Origin: Planctomycetota bacterium
Lineage (GTDB): Bacteria; Planctomycetota; Phycisphaerae; WQYP01
DNA: 18,027 bases
Assembly (NCBI GenBank): GCA_021818565.1
Contig: JAKATV010000114.1
Location: 1 to 18,027, forward strand
Direction: 5' to 3'
Position numbers and translations under genes: made by a program. Each line of letters starts with the position of its first letter. Within the stretch, counting starts at the first letter, position 1. Under the pieces are notes generated by a model. That model made no database searches and was not told the DNA's origin. It saw only the letters and a program-made list of their open reading frames with translations. Positions 1 through 7,456 of this stretch are shown in pieces.

Positions 1-3000
1 TGTATAGTTACCCGATGGACTGGTAAAAACCCTGCCATGGTCAGGCGTTTTGGCCTGCTTCCATCCCGCAAGCGCCGGCCCGGAGGGTTGTTGTGCCTGA
101 TTGGCTTTGGCTTTAATAATGGCCTGAAGTCCCTGGTCAAAGGCTGTAACTTCAGCGGCACTACGCAGAGATTCCATAGCCGGTTCCGACAACGCCAAGG
201 CCAGTAACTGGTGCATGCCGGTCGCCAGATTCTTGGCCATTTCCGGCGTTTTTACGCCAACGGATTGCCGGGAAAATTGATACAGCAAAATATTAAAGCG
301 GGCTTGAGCCGTCAGTGTTTGCAGCGCCGCCAGATCATGCAACTGCGGCGTATGCGCCAACGTCAGATGATAATCGGCGGCGGCGGTAATGGTTTGCGAA
401 ACCATCGCCGGCGTAAGAGCCTGATTCATCCGCAGTTGCCATCGCAGGCGGTATTGGCGCTGTAATTGCTCCAGCAGCGCCCGTTTGCGATCGGGAGTCA
501 GAGCGGGGTCTTCCGGCACAAGCTGATCCAACCGGGTCGGAATTCGCCGTTCTAAGACCAGCGGTGAATTCCCGGGTGACGCCGGAATCGCACCAAGCCG
601 CTGCCAGATAGCCCGAACCAACAATGCCCTATTGGCGGTAGCGGATAACGCCAGGCGGTAATCCGCCGGAAGGGCAACAGCCGATGCGGTATGAATTGCG
701 GCAAGCTGTTGCAGTAAGGCGATTTTGAGTTTTAAAGCGGCTTGAATGTTGGCATTGTGCCACCAGGGATTTTTCTGAACGGTTGCATAAAGCGTAGAAA
801 TTGAAATACCGGGTGACAGAGTATCTTGTGGAAGTCGGCATTGGTTTAATGCGGTATCGATTTTGTTGAAATCAGTAAGAAGTTGGCGGAACGTCAGACG
901 CTGTTGCACCCAGTTAGCGGCAGGCTTACGGGAAATAATCGGCGACAGTCCCGACCATGACAGCTTGGCGAACGCGTTATTAATGACGGCGGCACGAGCC
1001 GGTTCAAGCGCGGTTGAAATTGCCTGCTTATTCCATGGCCGGCTGAATTCCGCTTGAGACTTCGCCAGATCGGTTGAAAAATCAGCCGCCAATAACGATC
1101 GGATATTGGCGCGTATGGTTCCAATACGCTTACTGATATCGGGCACCTGCCACCGCCGCGTACGAAGATTCGTGGTTAAGAGATTGTAGCTTTGCTGACT
1201 GGCCGCAATGGCCGATATCGGGGCCGGGGCCGGCGCAAAAATCACAGCGGTGATTTTCTTCAGATAGGCGGCGTTCACCGATGGATAACGGGAAATCCGC
1301 AGCACGCGCGGATTGATGCGGTAATGCCGCCCGGGGGGCTGAAAGCCCAGAAATTCGGCGACCCATTTTTTAATATTAATTTGAGAATCAATAAATGCGG
1401 TAACGGTCTGATTTAACTTTGTCAAATTATTCTGGGCGGTCAGGACGGTATGTTCAATGTCCAGACGGTTTTTCCATATCCAAAGATCATGATTACTTAC
1501 AGCGCGCAATTGCCCGCGCAGGGCCTTTAATTCCGCCAGATAATCCACCGTCGGCGGTTTGGGAAGTCGCAAAGCATGACCTATGCGCTGCTGAACTTTC
1601 CGGGCTTCAACATCAAATTGCACATGGGAGACCAGATAGGCATTTTCCGGACCGGGAAGTTTTCTATATCCGGCAAGATCGGGGAAATATTTTTGCGGCG
1701 AAAGAGTCATGCTCCGCGGCGGCAATCGCGCCACTAAATCCCAGCGGATTTGTTTTCCATAAGCGGCCAAGGCCTTCGACTGTTTTTGGGCTACACGCAG
1801 CAGTGATTCCGCGCGATTTTCCAAATTGGCTGAATTGGAGGATGCCGCCAAATATTGCCGCGCATACGTGGGAAAGGTACTGAGCACCGGCTCTTTAACT
1901 TTTGAAAACCGTTCTAATAGAGTATCCAACCGGGGCCGGATCACGCTAAGCCGCCGGGCAGCGGATAATTGCGTCATCCATTGCTCGGCAGATAAGCCGT
2001 TAGAGAGCCGGGCAAAACGCCTTAACTTCGGATTTCTGGCCCAGGACGTTTTATAAAGCTTCAGGAACGGCACCAGCGATTGATCATTGGGCATGACTGC
2101 GAGAACTTGGCGATCCAGACTCAGGGCCGCTGTGTGCCAACCGCGCTTTTGCCATCGCCCCTGCTGCTGCCGCAATAGGGGATACAGATTTCCCAAAATA
2201 CGCTCGGTTCGCATTAGCAGCACAATGGCGTGGCCGAGTTTTTGCGCTTCGTGCGGATGCGCGGAGAGGTCTTTTTGAATTTGCTGATTTGATAAAAGCC
2301 CCGTGAATTCATGAAGAATATCATCCGGATTAAGAATAATTCCGTGCGATAACGCGGCACTAATGGGGGCAAATTCCGGCACTTTGGACAGAGCCTTGCG
2401 ATGGGAGGCAAAGGCTTTAAACCATTGGGTGTAAGCGGCGGAATAGGGTGCGTACGCACCATTAAAACGCGACATCTCAGCGAGTGTACGGGCATGTCGT
2501 AAATAACCCAATGCCGCGATAACCAGCAGAATGATCACAGCGGCAACACTTAAATAAATAGGCTTGCGACTTTTCCGAGGTTTTAATTTAATGGCTCGGT
2601 CCAGAGCAGTGGCAATAGTACGCTCCGCCAGATCCTTATTGAGCAGAAACCCGCAAAAATCGCTCCAGGCTTTTCCTTCTGATCCTAACGATTTAAATTC
2701 GGCCATGGCCGGATCCAGGGGAGTCGTGGGCGTCCAGCGCCTTGCGGCAATAAGTTCACAGATTATGCGCCCGAGTTGCACGAGATCGTCCGATGCAACC
2801 GCATCGGGGTTGAAGACACTGCTTGCCGGATTGGATAACGCGATGCGTGACTGGGCTATCCAACTGCTGGAGGCGTAAATATGTTCCGCCCGCAAATTGC
2901 CATGTGTGCGGGAAGTAAGTTTCTGCGCGTCAAGCAGTGCGGTTAATACCGTGGTTGCCAGATGATGCAGATCGGCGGCCATGGGCTTTACGTGCAGGCG

Positions 3001-3306
3001 GATCAATCGGCTAATGGGCCAATCAAAGCGTTCCCGCACACAAAACGCGCCAGAGTTGCCACTGGCCTGAACATCAAAGACTTTAGCCCAAAGCGGTGAT
3101 TGCTGGGCAACTAATTTCTGAAAATCATAACTGGCTATAAATCTCGACTGTGCAGCGCGTTGGCGCGTGGGGTTCCACAGATCCTCAGGCGGATGCAAAT
3201 CCAGGACAACTTTGGCCGGAGATTGGGAATCTTCCAGCGCATAGCATATCCCCAGGGCCTGCCGGCTCAGGATATGATCGGTTTGATATTGACCGAAATT
3301 AGGCAC
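1..3306 (-). CDS. Pseudokinase-TM-large periplasmic protein, T6SS-associated (3' end cut by window)
   Basis: I translated this open frame by hand on the minus strand; it runs without a stop from a GTG at 3306 through base 1, so at least 1102 codons are present and the C-terminus is missing. GTG 3306 is the only plausible start, since an in-frame TGA lies at 3321-3319; the Shine-Dalgarno is weak. Residues 1 to about 235 look like a protein kinase fold: an N-lobe-like start, a degenerate catalytic loop HGNLRAEH (135-142) in place of HRDLKPEN, and a good alpha-F signature (SDDLVQLG, 172-179, then CEL). The catalytic Asp is Asn, the beta-3 Lys appears to be Asp36, and there is no glycine loop or DFG, so it should be inactive. 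A basic stretch (240-249) precedes one transmembrane helix (250-269), predicting a cytoplasmic kinase-like head and a periplasmic remainder. That remainder is largely helical, with an Ala-Pro run at 691-696. It follows the TssJ-like lipoprotein after 175 bases. It could stand in for, or contact, TssM, but I see no clear IcmF homology. Confidence 0.82.
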   Translation of the reverse strand, partial: MPNFGQYQTDHILSRQALGICYALEDSQSPAKVVLDLHPPEDLWNPTRQRAAQSRFIASYDFQKLVAQQSPLWAKVFDVQASGNSGAFCVRERFDWPISRLIRLHVKPMAADLHHLATTVLTALLDAQKLTSRTHGNLRAEHIYASSSWIAQSRIALSNPASSVFNPDAVASDDLVQLGRIICELIAARRWTPTTPLDPAMAEFKSLGSEGKAWSDFCGFLLNKDLAERTIATALDRAIKLKPRKSRKPIYLSVAAVIILLVIAALGYLRHARTLAEMSRFNGAYAPYSAAYTQWFKAFASHRKALSKVPEFAPISAALSHGIILNPDDILHEFTGLLSNQQIQKDLSAHPHEAQKLGHAIVLLMRTERILGNLYPLLRQQQGRWQKRGWHTAALSLDRQVLAVMPNDQSLVPFLKLYKTSWARNPKLRRFARLSNGLSAEQWMTQLSAARRLSVIRPRLDTLLERFSKVKEPVLSTFPTYARQYLAASSNSANLENRAESLLRVAQKQSKALAAYGKQIRWDLVARLPPRSMTLSPQKYFPDLAGYRKLPGPENAYLVSHVQFDVEARKVQQRIGHALRLPKPPTVDYLAELKALRGQLRAVSNHDLWIWKNRLDIEHTVLTAQNNLTKLNQTVTAFIDSQINIKKWVAEFLGFQPPGRHYRINPRVLRISRYPSVNAAYLKKITAVIFAPAPAPISAIAASQQSYNLLTTNLRTRRWQVPDISKRIGTIRANIRSLLAADFSTDLAKSQAEFSRPWNKQAISTALEPARAAVINNAFAKLSWSGLSPIISRKPAANWVQQRLTFRQLLTDFNKIDTALNQCRLPQDTLSPGISISTLYATVQKNPWWHNANIQAALKLKIALLQQLAAIHTASAVALPADYRLALSATANRALLVRAIWQRLGAIPASPGNSPLVLERRIPTRLDQLVPEDPALTPDRKRALLEQLQRQYRLRWQLRMNQALTPAMVSQTITAAADYHLTLAHTPQLHDLAALQTLTAQARFNILLYQFSRQSVGVKTPEMAKNLATGMHQLLALALSEPAMESLRSAAEVTAFDQGLQAIIKAKANQAQQPSGPALAGWKQAKTPDHGRVFTSPSGNYT

Positions 3307-3481
3307 CCGGCAATTCCATCACGCGTTCGCTGGCGGTTACGACTATACCACGCTTAACAAGCGTACCAAAAACAATCTCCCGACTTGCGCGTCAGGCCTG
3401 GCTGATACCACCGGCATAGCCGGCGGCTATGTGATGGACTTCAGGTCGAGCTTGGGACGCCGCGAAATATAAGCCGCATAC
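3307..3481. other. Longest intergenic gap in the window, with a hairpin
   Basis: This 175-base gap separates the TssJ-like gene from the pseudokinase gene. It contains a perfect 7-bp inverted repeat, CATAGCC and GGCTATG, separated by GGC, at 3415-3431. No T-run follows on either strand, so it is not a standard intrinsic terminator. On the minus strand only a 24-codon ATG frame (3417 down to a TAG at 3345-3343) exists. On the plus strand a frame stays open from 3293 to a TAA at 3470-3472 but has no early start codon. No convincing promoter is visible. Confidence 0.5.
3415..3431. repeat. Inverted repeat (7-bp stem, 3-base loop)
   Basis: CATAGCC at 3415-3421 pairs perfectly with GGCTATG at 3425-3431. 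It lies midway between the stop of the TssJ-like gene and the GTG of the pseudokinase gene. It could act as an mRNA-processing or stability element in the operon transcript. It lacks the U-tract of a rho-independent terminator. Confidence 0.5.
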
Positions 3482-4021
3482 TTAGCTCTTTTTCGGCTTA
3501 GGAGGCGTCAGGCACACCACCCCGCTGTTTTTTATCAAAATTCTTATCGGATTGGCGGAATCCGGCCAGCGGGATTTTTGCAACGGCAATATCAGGCGGC
3601 GCGGATCTTCCGGGCCTGGCATATCCTGGCGGATTCCCGGCAGCTGCGCCAGCACAAATAGATACGTGTCCCCATTTTTTTTCCACTGCTTCCATATTGG
3701 ATTGTGTTTGGAGAATACCACTTTGGCGGAAGAACCGGGAGTAAAATTAATCGTCGCTTTGACCGCACCGGATCGCAGCAAATCACCGGCGGAAAAATAC
3801 CGCGTCATGGAATAGTTGTACCAGCGCTTATAATCTGTGGCATTAACGCCCACCAGATCAACGGCAATGGTGCTGGTGGATTGATTATTCACCTGCAAGC
3901 TCTGGCCCAGCGTAAACTGCGTGTTGCGGTCAATCGGCCCGCTTGAACAGGCGGTTAACCCCAGCAGCAACAGCAGCATGATCATGCCCGCAAAGATTCT
4001 GTTGTGCGATTCATATTTCAT
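3482..4021 (-). CDS. TssJ-like T6SS outer-membrane lipoprotein
   Basis: A 179-residue lipoprotein. After a short basic start, a hydrophobic stretch (residues 11-23) leads to the lipobox L-T-A-C with the lipidated Cys at residue 25, followed by Ser-Ser, which suits outer-membrane sorting. The mature part is predicted mostly beta. It carries a block around residues 52-83 (VDLVGVN, then a W/Y-rich segment, then YFSAGDLLR) that I associate with divergent TssJ-type T6SS lipoproteins. TssJ normally sits in the outer membrane and holds the periplasmic end of TssM. Its size matches the family (about 150-190 residues). An AAAGGA Shine-Dalgarno lies just upstream of the ATG at 4021. It follows the 649-residue protein by 42 bases and precedes the giant membrane protein, a plausible periplasmic partner. 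The TssJ call is by lipobox, size and context more than by strong motif identity; a generic lipoprotein remains possible. Confidence 0.68.
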   Translation of the reverse strand: MKYESHNRIFAGMIMLLLLLGLTACSSGPIDRNTQFTLGQSLQVNNQSTSTIAVDLVGVNATDYKRWYNYSMTRYFSAGDLLRSGAVKATINFTPGSSAKVVFSKHNPIWKQWKKNGDTYLFVLAQLPGIRQDMPGPEDPRRLILPLQKSRWPDSANPIRILIKNSGVVCLTPPKPKKS

Positions 4022-4063
4022 CGTGCGTCCTTTTTTTAACTACCAATTCTGGTAACAACTCTG

Positions 4064-6013
4064 TTACATTCCCATCTGAAACCGGCGGATCACCGCGTGA
4101 ACCTCTCGGTTTACCTGCCAGTCAATTACAATCAGGCTTCGTGTTTGAATCAAGAGGCGGTCCAATTTTTCGGCCACTGGTTCAAACACATTGGCCATCG
4201 CGGCGGACGGTATTGTACCGTATGTGCGGCAAAAGCTATCAGGGCCGACGGCGGGAATCATCTGAACCATTAACGCCAGTATGTCCGCCCATAGCCGCAG
4301 CGGAATTAATTCGCTGTCCTGCTCTTGAACTCCCGCGGCTTGAAAGACGTTCTGGGGGCCTAAAGATTTATTCCAGCGATTATCACGCGACAGAATATCA
4401 ATAATACGGCCATCAAGAGGTTTATCCGGCGCATCATCGGCGGCGATCTGCCGCGCCAGGCTGTAAAGTTCATCCACCGCCACCGGCAGCGGATTGGCCG
4501 CATGAACAACCAGCGTTCTTACGGCCAGCACGGCCAGAGAATACAGATCATATGCGGTGTCCATGCGGGCGACGCACTGCACGCCAACCGGTTGCAACGT
4601 AGAACCCTCCGCGGCTTTGAGGACCGATGCCAATCGCGGATGCATCGGCTGTTGCAGGGATCTGAAGCGATACTCCCCCACCGCCAACGCGGAATCCTGT
4701 TCAACCGAACCCGCCACCAGCACACGTTGATCGTTGACTCCAAAACGCAGGCATACCAGATCTTCCGCGCGTGGCGTAATGGCGTCGAGGTTAGTTAATG
4801 TCCCTTCCAGATAAATTGAGCTGTCGCTTTCGGTCATAACATTACGGAGACGCAAGGCCGCCTTTTCCGTGATCATCGGCCGGCCTTCAACGGTCGGCTG
4901 ATACACGCCCGGTGATAGTTTTGAACCATGGGTGAAAACCTGAACCTGCGCATCGGACACGTCGAGGCGGGCGGCATCGCCGCAATCACGCAGCCGCACC
5001 TGACCGGTCCATAAAAATGGCAGCGCGACAGCCGGATTGGCCAAACTGATTTGAAAACTTGAACACTGCAAATTCAGGATGGGACGTTGTAAAGACTTGA
5101 CCGCGGCCTGCGTCTGACGCACAGCATCAGCCAGAAATTTGAGCTTCAAATGAAGGCTTTCGATGATGCGGCCTCGTTGGCCATGCCGACCGAGAAATAC
5201 CGTTCCCGAGGTGGCGATTTCACTGGCATCACGCAGTACTTGAGCGACTTTATCAAAATCGGCGGGAAGTTTCCCCACAGGCAGGCCGTCGTATTTTGCC
5301 CCGCCCAGCACATCAAGAAAAGCGTCTGCGGACAAGGAACCGAATTTGGAGACCTGCATTAAATAACCGCCGGCGTTCCAGGCAATTAAGGCGCGTTCGG
5401 TAAGAACATCGCGTAAAATTTGTGCATTTTCATTAGCGGGCGCATCTTCCCGCACGGACAGAAATAGTGCCTGCCCATCCGCCGATTGGATATGCAAATA
5501 GCGGAATAAACTCTTGGAGTATGCGGGCAATTTATGGGCCGCCAGAAGCTGGTCATCACAACACAGCTTCCAGGTTTGCTGGGAAACGGGGTCAACCAAT
5601 GCCTGCATGCGGCGGGCGGTGAAATCGAAAAATAATGGTACGGACGGTTGGCTTTCCCATTGGCCGGTAATGATGGAATCTTCGGCCCCACGCCGCGCAG
5701 CCTGACAATTACTTTTCCAGCGTTCATCAAGTACCTGATTATTCCAGTGCGTGCGGACGGCTTCGGGGCCATCGCTGGCAAAATCCTGAGTTTGGATGGC
5801 AATTTCAACCCATTGAAGCACTGTGCCGACTTGATCGGTCAGACAACCGAGAAAGCAGCGCGCGTCAAATGTTTCCCGCACCGGCACAAACCAGCCGGCA
5901 ACCGGATCAGCCTTAAGGCGAATCACGGCGCAAAGCCGAACCGCCGCCTCCGCCGGGGCAATCAAAGGACAGGCCTGGAAGCCTGTCGGCATGGATGGTG
6001 CGAGTTGGGCCAT
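4064..6013 (-). CDS. Hypothetical 649-aa T6SS-cluster protein with degenerate kinase-like C-lobe
   Basis: I do not recognise this as a named family. The ATG at 6013 is preferred over an upstream TTG (6043) because a clean AGGAG lies 10 bases before it. There is no signal peptide or transmembrane segment, so it is probably cytoplasmic. The N-terminal half (residues 10-220) is an unfamiliar, Trp-rich mixed domain. Residues 289-310 form a helix resembling kinase alpha-E. They are followed by a degenerate catalytic-loop-like strand pair (310-324), a VRLRDCG block (339-345) that could correspond to the DFG region, and YDLYSLAVLAVRTLV (488-502), which closely resembles the alpha-F segment of kinases. 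About 140 beta-rich residues lie between the last two, much more than normal. If this is a kinase fold it lacks the catalytic Asp and is a pseudokinase. It sits after the DUF4150 tip gene (116-base gap), a position where T6SS cassettes often put an effector, so a cargo role is the main alternative. The CDS itself is secure. Confidence 0.85.
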   Translation of the reverse strand: MAQLAPSMPTGFQACPLIAPAEAAVRLCAVIRLKADPVAGWFVPVRETFDARCFLGCLTDQVGTVLQWVEIAIQTQDFASDGPEAVRTHWNNQVLDERWKSNCQAARRGAEDSIITGQWESQPSVPLFFDFTARRMQALVDPVSQQTWKLCCDDQLLAAHKLPAYSKSLFRYLHIQSADGQALFLSVREDAPANENAQILRDVLTERALIAWNAGGYLMQVSKFGSLSADAFLDVLGGAKYDGLPVGKLPADFDKVAQVLRDASEIATSGTVFLGRHGQRGRIIESLHLKLKFLADAVRQTQAAVKSLQRPILNLQCSSFQISLANPAVALPFLWTGQVRLRDCGDAARLDVSDAQVQVFTHGSKLSPGVYQPTVEGRPMITEKAALRLRNVMTESDSSIYLEGTLTNLDAITPRAEDLVCLRFGVNDQRVLVAGSVEQDSALAVGEYRFRSLQQPMHPRLASVLKAAEGSTLQPVGVQCVARMDTAYDLYSLAVLAVRTLVVHAANPLPVAVDELYSLARQIAADDAPDKPLDGRIIDILSRDNRWNKSLGPQNVFQAAGVQEQDSELIPLRLWADILALMVQMIPAVGPDSFCRTYGTIPSAAMANVFEPVAEKLDRLLIQTRSLIVIDWQVNREVHAVIRRFQMGM

Positions 6014-6023
6014 GGTGCCGTAA

Positions 6024-6028
6024 CTCCT
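6024..6028 (-). promoter_or_regulatory. Shine-Dalgarno AGGAG deciding the start at 6013
   Basis: On the minus strand AGGAG is followed by 10 bases and then ATG at 6013. This favours the internal ATG over the TTG start 30 bases upstream, which would place the ribosome-binding site inside the coding sequence. Confidence 0.75.
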
Positions 6029-6129
6029 CTTACTGGCCGGCAAAATGGCAACACCCCACGGGTGAAGCCGGAATTTACACTCGGGTATTGTCGCCGGGCG
6101 TGAAATCCAATCAAGCGCCGGGTCAGAAT

Positions 6130-6534
6130 CTACGACGCAACCAGAACCTTGGCCTGACTGGGAGCAATTTGCGCACCCGAGGGCATATTGGCGTTGGAAC
6201 CGTTATGTCCGGTTGTGCTTGTGAGGTAGACCGCGGGTTGGCCCTCAATTTTTACCTTCATGCTTCCTTTTTTGAATGCGACGGTCTGCATATTGGTTCC
6301 GGAGACAACACCGCCGGCGGTTCCCGCTTCGTCGCCCTGCGACTGGGACATCTGCGTATTGAGATTAGCGGCCTCCTTGCCGTCAAACTTGACCTTGGTG
6401 GAGGTTTTTTGCGCTTGGGCTAAATTGCCGATGTTCGGATAGGGAATCGGAACCGGCCCGGCGGGCGACGGCGTTTTACAGACGTCGGGCATGCCCATGC
6501 ACACGCCGCCGCCTTTGCTTGATGCTGGAAACAT
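6130..6534 (-). CDS. DUF4150 PAAR-like T6SS spike-tip protein
   Basis: A compact 134-residue protein with the typical DUF4150 layout. It opens with a Gly-rich start, then the MPDVCKTPSPAGPVPIPYPN block (residues 15-34). The middle is rich in Ser, Thr and Gly and contains the NMQTVAF and SMKVKIEGQPAVYLTSTTGHN segments (81-111) that build the short beta-prism. DUF4150 proteins are PAAR-like: they cap the VgrG spike and carry or attach effectors. Here the domain stands alone, without a C-terminal toxin extension, so any cargo must bind non-covalently. AGGAG lies 8 bases before the ATG at 6534. It follows the DUF3540 gene by 17 bases, the standard neighbourhood for this tip, and would be co-translated with it. 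Cys12 and Cys19 are in the tip segment; a metal-binding role is possible but not shown. Confidence 0.93.
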   Translation of the reverse strand: MFPASSKGGGVCMGMPDVCKTPSPAGPVPIPYPNIGNLAQAQKTSTKVKFDGKEAANLNTQMSQSQGDEAGTAGGVVSGTNMQTVAFKKGSMKVKIEGQPAVYLTSTTGHNGSNANMPSGAQIAPSQAKVLVAS

Positions 6535-6551
6535 AGTAACACTCCTGCTAA

Positions 6552-7442
6552 TTAACCCAGATGAATCTGATCGGCTTTAACCTTGAAATCTTCCTGCGTG
6601 TTGATGTACGTGTTCTGACTGCGGCTATGCCAGGTGGATTTAACGATCGTTCGAAGCCGCCCGGCACAAAGTTGGCAAAGTTCCTCCACGCTCTGATAGA
6701 CATTCTTACAGCGGCTGATTAGTGTTTCGGTAATCAGTTCGGCGCGGTGTGAGGTGACTTTGATATTTTCGAGTTCACCGGTTAAGGACGACGTTTTTAC
6801 GGCGGCGCGATCGGCGGTAAGATTAAAATTTTCCGCGGTTACATTGACTTCAGGCGACTTAAGCTTTGCTGAATCAGATCGCAGGCGCAGCTGCGACAAC
6901 ACACCCTTAAGCGCGTGGATAATGCCGACATCCACGGCCCGACCGGCATGAATGGCAACGGAATCAGCCTCCATGCGGATTTGTTTTCCAGCGCGAAACA
7001 CCATATCACCATCCGGTGCCACCAATTCCAATCCGCCGGCATCGGCGTGGATGCGGGTTTGGTGCGTGCGGGAATTGTGTTCCAGAATCAAGTTGTTTTC
7101 GGGGGAAAATATTCGTACATACGATTGGGCGTTGGCTGTGGATATTTCCGCATAGCCACCGCCGGGAAGATATCTCTTTTCCACCAGTGCGGCATTCCGC
7201 GGGCCGGAAATTATACCAATGGCGTAAAGACTCTGAGAGTCCTGACCGGCGATCAGTACCTGTTGACCGCTTTGCGCAACTTGGCCATAGCCCATCGCGG
7301 CGGTGGCCCAGAATTCGCGCTCCGCGGGGTCATCGGGAAAGCGGATTTTCAATTTCCCGTCATCGGAGACCATGAGCACTTGAGCGGGTGAAAATTGCGC
7401 CTTGGCGGTCATCGGATCACGTTCTAATAATTCAGGGTGCAT
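6552..7442 (-). CDS. DUF3540 protein, T6SS spike accessory
   Basis: A 296-residue protein that I recognise as DUF3540 from its segments and its place beside DUF4150, DUF2169 and pentapeptide genes. Residues 17-85 look like a small OB-type beta-barrel (GKLKIRFPDD, then GQQVLIAGQD and YAIGIISGPR), comparable to the gp5 OB region of VgrG. Residues 105-175 contain short alternating beta stretches (LELVAPDGDMVFRAGKQIRM, VAIHAG) like the gp5 triple-stranded needle. The C-terminal third is helical and then Gln/Asn-rich. It is therefore likely to pack on or extend the VgrG-PAAR spike; this is inference from architecture, as the family function is not well defined. AGGAG with 7-base spacing supports the ATG at 7442 over an internal Met at codon 11. 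It follows the pentapeptide gene by 14 bases. Confidence 0.88.
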   Translation of the reverse strand: MHPELLERDPMTAKAQFSPAQVLMVSDDGKLKIRFPDDPAEREFWATAAMGYGQVAQSGQQVLIAGQDSQSLYAIGIISGPRNAALVEKRYLPGGGYAEISTANAQSYVRIFSPENNLILEHNSRTHQTRIHADAGGLELVAPDGDMVFRAGKQIRMEADSVAIHAGRAVDVGIIHALKGVLSQLRLRSDSAKLKSPEVNVTAENFNLTADRAAVKTSSLTGELENIKVTSHRAELITETLISRCKNVYQSVEELCQLCAGRLRTIVKSTWHSRSQNTYINTQEDFKVKADQIHLG

Positions 7443-7456
7443 AATAATTCTCCTTG

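Noticed and set aside
1..60. Possible start of a formylglycine-generating-enzyme-like domain at the end of the visible giant protein
   Set aside because: Only the last few residues (GWKQAK through SPSGNYT) hint at a new beta-rich domain; the sequence is cut off before any diagnostic motif.
629..2495. Short minus-strand open frames of 70-93 codons in the left region
   Set aside because: They overlap the long continuous frame of the pseudokinase protein in other phases and carry no recognisable features.
3345..3417. 24-codon minus-strand ATG frame in the tssJ-pseudokinase gap
   Set aside because: Too short, no Shine-Dalgarno, no recognisable sequence; a leader peptide cannot be excluded but is unsupported.
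4041..4053. Small inverted repeat TACCA/TGGTA before the tssJ-like gene as a terminator
   Set aside because: Only 5 bp and AT-leaning; the following transcript bases are A-rich and form the Shine-Dalgarno, not a U-tract.
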